Shown here: one piece after another, positions 6,336 through 8,880 of the stretch | How the letters are laid out: every line of letters begins with the position of its first letter | Position numbering within the stretch: position 1 is the stretch's first letter | Made by a program: the position numbers and the translations under genes | Notes under the pieces: model-generated | What the model was told of the DNA's origin: nothing | Database searches by the model: none | Seen by the model: the letters and a program-made list of their open reading frames with translations, nothing else | Origin: an uncultured bacterium | Lineage (GTDB): Bacteria; Bacillota; Negativicutes; Acidaminococcales; Acidaminococcaceae | NCBI GenBank assembly: GCA_905215645.1 | Contig: CAJMQS010000064.1 | Span: forward strand, 1-8,880 | Direction of reading: 5' to 3' | Length of the DNA stretch: 8,880 nucleotides

Positions 6336-6408
6336 ATAGTAACACAGGAAAAATTGGAAATCGAATATAAATAATGATATAATCTGTATAAGACATTCCT
6401 TATCAAAT
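6336..6408 (-). promoter_or_regulatory. LysR-type operator and promoter of citDEF
   Basis: On the minus strand an ATAAG-N6-CTTAT dyad (6388-6403) is followed by TTTATATT (6364-6371) and an extended -10 TGTTACTAT (6336-6344). Predicted transcription start is near 6329, so the dyad is centred near -66 and TTTATATT overlaps the -35 position, which otherwise lacks a good hexamer. By my count 43 of 73 positions are identical in all three copies, concentrated in these elements. This is the recognition-site plus activation-site layout of LysR-type regulators. Confidence 0.75.
6354..6383 (+). promoter_or_regulatory. Divergent promoter of the LysR regulator gene
   Basis: TTGGAA (6354-6359), an 18-bp spacer and TATAAT (6378-6383) with an upstream TG form a good extended -10 promoter facing right. 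Start would be near 6390, at the edge of the dyad bound in the divergent direction, so bound regulator should cover it and repress its own gene, as usual for this family. Confidence 0.65.
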
Positions 6409-6436
6409 CCCGCAACTCCTCATAGGATGCGGGATT
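6406..6436 (+). promoter_or_regulatory. Hairpin in the regulator gene leader
   Basis: AATCCCGCA (6406-6414) pairs perfectly with TGCGGGATT (6428-6436), and the loop contains a further TCCT/AGGA pairing. It lies in the predicted 135-nt leader of the regulator gene. There is no U-tract, so it is not a simple terminator. Its right arm is the conserved ATGCGGG element, so it may instead be a protein site on the DNA. Confidence 0.45.
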
Positions 6437-6524
6437 CAGGAATTTCGGGAATTATGTCAAATTATAAGAAATTAAAATTTCTTTGGAAATAACGGATTTT
6501 AGGGGAAAAGAAACGGAGGGGCAA

Positions 6525-7436
6525 ATGAACCTGAAACATGCGCAGTATATCATGGAGATCATCAAGGAAGGAAGCATCACCAACGCTTCCAAGACCATGC
6601 ATGTCTCCCAGCCGGCGCTGAGCCAGACCATCAAAGCGGTGGAAAAATATCTGGGGGCGCCGATTTTTTTGCGGAATACCAATCCCATCGTCCTGACGGA
6701 GGCGGGGAAAAAATATATTGCAGCGGTGAAACAGGTCATCACCATCAGCTCCAACTTGCTACACGAGGTGGCGGATATCCAGTATGAAGGCTACGGGACC
6801 CTGCGGCTGGGCATCCCAGTCCAGCGGGCCATGCAGATGCTGCCGGCGGTGATGCCGGTATTCCGTCAGCGCTATCCCCACATCAAGCTCCAGATCCATG
6901 AAGCCGGCAGCAACATCACAGAAAATGAAGTCCTCAACGGTGGGGTGGATCTGGCCATCCTCACCACCACGCCCACCAATGATGAACTGAAATATGAACT
7001 GGTGGAAACCGAGGATGTGGTGCTGATCGCCAACAAAATGACCACCCTGGCCCAGAGGGTGAAGGCTGGGACCCCCATCCACATCACAGAGGCCCGGAAC
7101 GAAGAATTCGTTTCCATCACCGAAGGCCACAATGTGCGCCGGGTCCAGGATACCCTCTTCAGCGTCTATGAAATCAAACCCAATGTGATCCTGGAAACTT
7201 CCAGCATCGAAGTGGGGAAACGACTGGTTTCTGCCATGGAAGCCGTCTTCATCTGTCCCGATGTGTATTTGGACGAATACTTCTTGTCACAGGACAAGTG
7301 TGTGTTGTATCCTTTATTGGGCGTGGCCAACAAACGGTATTGCTATGTATGCTGCCGCAAGGACGCCTATCTCAGCCCATACGCCCGGGCCTTCATTGAA
7401 TTGATCCGGACCTTGGGCAAGAAAAGGAAGGAATAA
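6525..7436 (+). CDS. LysR-family transcriptional regulator of the citrate genes
   Basis: A 303-residue LysR-type regulator, the usual family length. The N-terminal winged helix-turn-helix is clear: recognition region about 17-41 (SITNASKTMHVSQPALSQTI), then LGAPIFLR and LTEAGKKYI (43-65). A periplasmic-binding-like effector domain begins near residue 90 (YGTLRLGIP). I chose the ATG at 6525 because GGAGGGG lies 3-5 nt upstream and MNLKHAQYI is a typical LysR start; an ATG at 6483 in frame lacks such a site. It is divergent from citD and shares an operator region with it, and is followed after 7 nt by citXG. The likely effector is citrate or a related tricarboxylate, by context and by analogy with CcpC, whose box ATAA-N7-TTAT resembles the dyads here. 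The effector is not shown by the sequence. It most likely activates the three citrate promoters and represses itself. Confidence 0.92.
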   Translation: MNLKHAQYIMEIIKEGSITNASKTMHVSQPALSQTIKAVEKYLGAPIFLRNTNPIVLTEAGKKYIAAVKQVITISSNLLHEVADIQYEGYGTLRLGIPVQRAMQMLPAVMPVFRQRYPHIKLQIHEAGSNITENEVLNGGVDLAILTTTPTNDELKYELVETEDVVLIANKMTTLAQRVKAGTPIHITEARNEEFVSITEGHNVRRVQDTLFSVYEIKPNVILETSSIEVGKRLVSAMEAVFICPDVYLDEYFLSQDKCVLYPLLGVANKRYCYVCCRKDAYLSPYARAFIELIRTLGKKRKE

Positions 7437-7443
7437 CGCAATC

Positions 7444-8823
7444 ATGAAAGAAACTGTCATCCGTCTGGCAGGCCCTCAGGTGGAAGTGCCGGACATGCTC
7501 CTGGCCCGGGACGGCCGGGCAGCTGCCCAGAAAAAGCTGTTGGAACGGTACCACCGTCCCCTGCTGTTCTTTACCCAGAATATCCCAGGCCCGGTGAAGA
7601 CTTCTGCCTTGATCCATCTGGGGTTCCTGGAAGGGATCCGTCGCCTGGAAAAGGCACTTCGGGAAGCGGGGATCCCCATCCTGTTCCAGAAGGTCATCGA
7701 CTGGAAAACAGGGTATGAAAAATACTATGTGCTGGATGGGGATGCTTTGGCCATCAAAAAAATCGCCTGTGCCATAGAGGGGCAGGACCGGCTGGGACGG
7801 CTCTATGATATGGATGTGCTGGCGGAAGATGGACACAAGATTTCCCGGACGGATATCGGGCTGCCAGGCCGCCTGTGCCTGGTCTGTTCCCAGCCTGCCC
7901 AAGCCTGCGCCCGGAGCCGGAAGCACAGCGTGCCGGTCCTGGTGCGGAATGTCCACCGGGTGTTGGAAGATTTCCTGTTGGATCGGGTGGAAGCAGCCCT
8001 GCGGCAGGGACTCCAGGGAGAAGTGGACGCCACTCCCAAGCCGGGGCTGGTGGACAAGGACAATCCTGGAGCCCATCGGGACATGGACTGGCACACTTTT
8101 GCCAGGAGCACCGACGCCATCGTGCCTCATCTCCGGCAGATGGCGGAAAAAGGCTGGGACTGGGAGGAAACGGGGGAAGCCCTGTTCGCGGCTCTGCGGC
8201 CCATGGGAGCGGCTGCGGAAAAAGCCATGTTCCGGGCTACGGAAAATGTGAATACCCATAAGGGCATCATCTTTTCCCTGGGCCTGGTGACCAGCTTTAC
8301 CCTGCACCATCTGGCCCGGACCGGCAAAGTGGAAAGCGAAGCGGTGCTGGGGGAAATCGGAGAAGCCGTGACGCCCCTCCTGGAAAGAGATTTTGCCAAG
8401 ATCGATCGGTACCATCCCCATACCCACGGGGAAGTGCTGTATGTGGAACAGGGCTGCCGGGGCATCCGGGGAGAAGCCATGGACGGATTCCCGGCGGTGG
8501 CTCAGATTGCCCTGCCGGCTCTGCGGCAGTTCCGGAAGGAAGGCAGAGCGGACAACGAGGCCTATATCCAGACTTTGCTGCTTCTTTTGAGCCAGGTGGA
8601 AGACACCAACATCCTCAGTCGGTCCAATCAGGCCACCCTGGCAGAGGCCCAGGCTGCAGCCCAGGAGGTGCTGGCCAAAGGGGGAGCTTTCACAAAGGAA
8701 GGCATGGAAGCCGTGTGGGAACTGAACGAACGCTTCGTGGAAAAGAACATCAGCCCAGGAGGCTGTGCCGATCTTCTGATTTTGGCCATCTTCCTGGAGA
8801 AGATGGAAGGGTTGATGGAATGA
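7444..8823 (+). CDS. citXG: CitX-CitG fusion: prosthetic-group transferase and triphosphoribosyl-dephospho-CoA synthase
   Basis: A 459-residue fusion. Residues 1 to about 172 are CitX, which transfers the prosthetic group to apo-CitD; see GRLYDMDV (118-125), SRTDIGLPGRLC (134-145) and CARSRKH (155-161). Residues from about 173 on are CitG, which joins dephospho-CoA and ATP into the cofactor precursor; see TPKPGLVD (197-204), GAHRDMD (209-215), NTHKGIIFSLG (270-280), EDTNIL (386-391) and KNISPGGCADLL (434-445). Both halves keep their signature blocks, so both should be active. Such fusions are known in some other bacteria. The start at 7444 is preceded by AAGGAAGG in the end of the regulator gene, 7 nt past its stop, so the two probably share a transcript. 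The stop codon is only 5 nt from the right terminal hairpin. Confidence 0.95.
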   Translation: MKETVIRLAGPQVEVPDMLLARDGRAAAQKKLLERYHRPLLFFTQNIPGPVKTSALIHLGFLEGIRRLEKALREAGIPILFQKVIDWKTGYEKYYVLDGDALAIKKIACAIEGQDRLGRLYDMDVLAEDGHKISRTDIGLPGRLCLVCSQPAQACARSRKHSVPVLVRNVHRVLEDFLLDRVEAALRQGLQGEVDATPKPGLVDKDNPGAHRDMDWHTFARSTDAIVPHLRQMAEKGWDWEETGEALFAALRPMGAAAEKAMFRATENVNTHKGIIFSLGLVTSFTLHHLARTGKVESEAVLGEIGEAVTPLLERDFAKIDRYHPHTHGEVLYVEQGCRGIRGEAMDGFPAVAQIALPALRQFRKEGRADNEAYIQTLLLLLSQVEDTNILSRSNQATLAEAQAAAQEVLAKGGAFTKEGMEAVWELNERFVEKNISPGGCADLLILAIFLEKMEGLME

Positions 8824-8852
8824 AAAAGGGGCTGTTGCATGAGCAACAGCCC
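8823..8852 (-). terminator. Hairpin with U-tract reading leftward into the cassette
   Basis: The 10-bp stem at 8829-8838 and 8843-8852 is the mirror copy of the left hairpin. Its T-tract (five U from 8823-8827, after one extra C) follows only on the minus strand, so it would stop transcription coming from the right. For citXG, read on the plus strand, the hairpin is followed by heptads, not by U, so any terminator function for citXG is uncertain. Confidence 0.55.
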
Positions 8853-8880
8853 GTCATACGTCATAGGTCATACGTCATAC
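8829..8880. repeat. Right terminal inverted repeat: hairpin plus four heptads
   Basis: These 52 bases are the exact reverse complement of 3-54. The hairpin occupies 8829-8852 and the heptads GTCATAC, GTCATAG, GTCATAC, GTCATAC occupy 8853-8880. The window ends at the last base of the fourth unit, so the array may continue beyond it. Confidence 0.9.

Noticed and set aside
6483..6524. A longer start for the LysR regulator at 6483
   Set aside because: The extra 14 residues do not fit the family N-terminus and a strong ribosome binding site lies directly before the ATG at 6525.
3..8880. A transposon or integron cassette bounded by the terminal repeats
   Set aside because: No transposase, integrase or resolvase gene and no visible target duplication; the repeats look like heptad-plus-terminator units, not insertion-sequence ends.

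Overview
This window is a compact citrate-fermentation cassette. It holds seven genes in two divergent transcription blocks, with no mobile-element gene, rRNA or tRNA. The coding sequence is fairly GC-rich with AT-rich promoters, the Shine-Dalgarno sites are strong, and the proteins look Firmicutes-like. CitMHS-type transport joined to citrate lyase and a CitX-CitG fusion suggests an anaerobic Negativicute. My best guess is an Acidaminococcus-like organism, a genus in which citrate use is known. That assignment is from memory of such proteins and no search was run.

Layout. Positions 3-54 hold four 7-bp repeats (NNNTGAC) abutting a 24-nt hairpin; the same 52 bp recur perfectly, inverted, at 8829-8880, so the cassette lies between identical inverted repeats. 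On the minus strand, reading leftward from about 6340, come citD-citE-citF (acyl carrier, lyase and transferase subunits of citrate lyase, 1-nt gaps), a terminator, one CitMHS citrate transporter (1851-3185) with its own promoter and terminator, and a second, 96% identical transporter (68-1402) with its own promoter. On the plus strand come a LysR-type regulator (6525-7436) and, 7 nt later, a CitX-CitG fusion (7444-8823) that makes and attaches the lyase prosthetic group.

How it works together. The transporters import citrate with a divalent cation. CitDEF cleaves it to acetate and oxaloacetate. CitXG builds the phosphoribosyl-dephospho-CoA cofactor and loads it on CitD Ser14. The LysR protein probably senses citrate or a related metabolite. 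The ligase CitC, which acetylates the cofactor, and oxaloacetate decarboxylase are not in the window.

The main non-coding result is that the promoters of citD and of both transporters align without gaps over 73 bp. Each has an ATAAG-N6-CTTAT dyad centred near -66, a TTTATATT element near -38 and an extended -10 (TGnTACYAT). This is textbook LysR-type architecture and resembles the CcpC box (ATAA-N7-TTAT) of Bacillus. A sensible model is one local regulator controlling three promoters and, through an overlapping divergent promoter, its own gene. Other points of interest are a covarying hairpin in both transporter leaders, a CCCGCAT element at fixed distance upstream of each dyad, and degenerate heptad repeats between the transporters.
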